From Bathynomus jamesi (taxonomy: Eukaryota > Arthropoda > Malacostraca > Isopoda > Cirolanidae): a DNA stretch of 64,000 nucleotides. Each line of letters opens with the position of its first letter. Positions within the stretch are counted from its first letter, which is position 1. Under the pieces are notes generated by a model, which ran no database searches, was not told where the DNA came from, and was given only the letters and a program-made list of their open reading frames with translations. Shown here in pieces: positions 63,922 through 64,000 of this stretch. Position numbers and translations under genes: made by a program. The stretch covers positions 457,001 through 521,000 of the forward strand of contig JAJOZX010000924.1 in assembly GCA_023014485.1 (NCBI GenBank), read 5' to 3'.

Positions 63922-64000
63922 CTGGAAGTGAGAGAGAGAGAGAGAATTAATTACTTTATAGAAAATAAAATCAATGTTAAAGGTTATTCCATGCTGAACT
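63922..64000 (-). other. Intron end upstream of the seven-finger exon
   Basis: A (GA)n run and AATTAATTACTTTATAGAAA match 2838-2935, so intron sequence is shared by the two paralogues. Confidence 0.7.

Overview
The window is nuclear DNA of an animal, most likely an arthropod and perhaps a decapod crustacean. It has spliceosomal exons, AT-rich spacers, many dinucleotide runs, tRNA- and 5S-derived SINEs, CR1-, R4/Dong- and Penelope-like retroelements, and Tc1/mariner, Tigger, hAT, piggyBac and Harbinger transposons. I see no operons, CRISPR arrays or prokaryotic signals. The species cannot be fixed from the sequence, and family names given from memory are marked as such.

Layout. 1-2.8 kb: a hAT 3' end, the 5' part of an R4/Dong-like LINE ('LINE-C' here), C2H2 zinc-finger coding and a SINE-like block, all of the last three on the minus strand. 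4-12.4 kb: decayed minus-strand transposases (two related unassigned families with a jerky/Tigger copy between them) and a piggyBac-type MITE. 12.4-18.7 kb: an unassigned gene-like element split by a nearly full-length CR1/L2-like LINE. 20.3-21.7 kb: a complete Tc1 element with decayed coding. 22.9-26.7 kb: two Tigger copies. 26.9-32.3 kb: a hAT pseudogene holding a 4.9-kb transposon ('TE-X'), which itself holds a LINE fragment and a MITE. 32.8-34.5 kb: 5' coding exons of a C2H2 gene. 34.6-49.5 kb: MITEs, foldbacks, SINEs and microsatellites. 49.5-52.8 kb: a mariner split by a LINE that is split by a hAT MITE. 52.8-58.7 kb: nested LINEs. 58.7-64 kb: LINE-C, SINE-like units and zinc-finger exons interleaved, with a Harbinger element inserted.

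Host genes. The only convincing host coding is a C2H2 zinc-finger family on the minus strand. Exon 1 (34526-34374), exon 2 (32915-32829) and a five-finger terminal exon (2830-2333) are all in phase 0 and would encode about 245 residues across an intron of about 30 kb made of transposons. A paralogous seven-finger terminal exon lies at 63921-63256; its 5' exons would be beyond the window.

Most notable. LINE-C, or its SINE-like partner, repeatedly abuts zinc-finger arrays on the same strand. All six upstream junctions visible here fall in the short segment coding the HTGE inter-finger linker. This could be insertion targeted to finger linkers, a retroelement that carries a finger array, or repeated co-duplication. 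The window also has several nests whose order can be proved by target-site duplications and by empty-site paralogues inside the same window.
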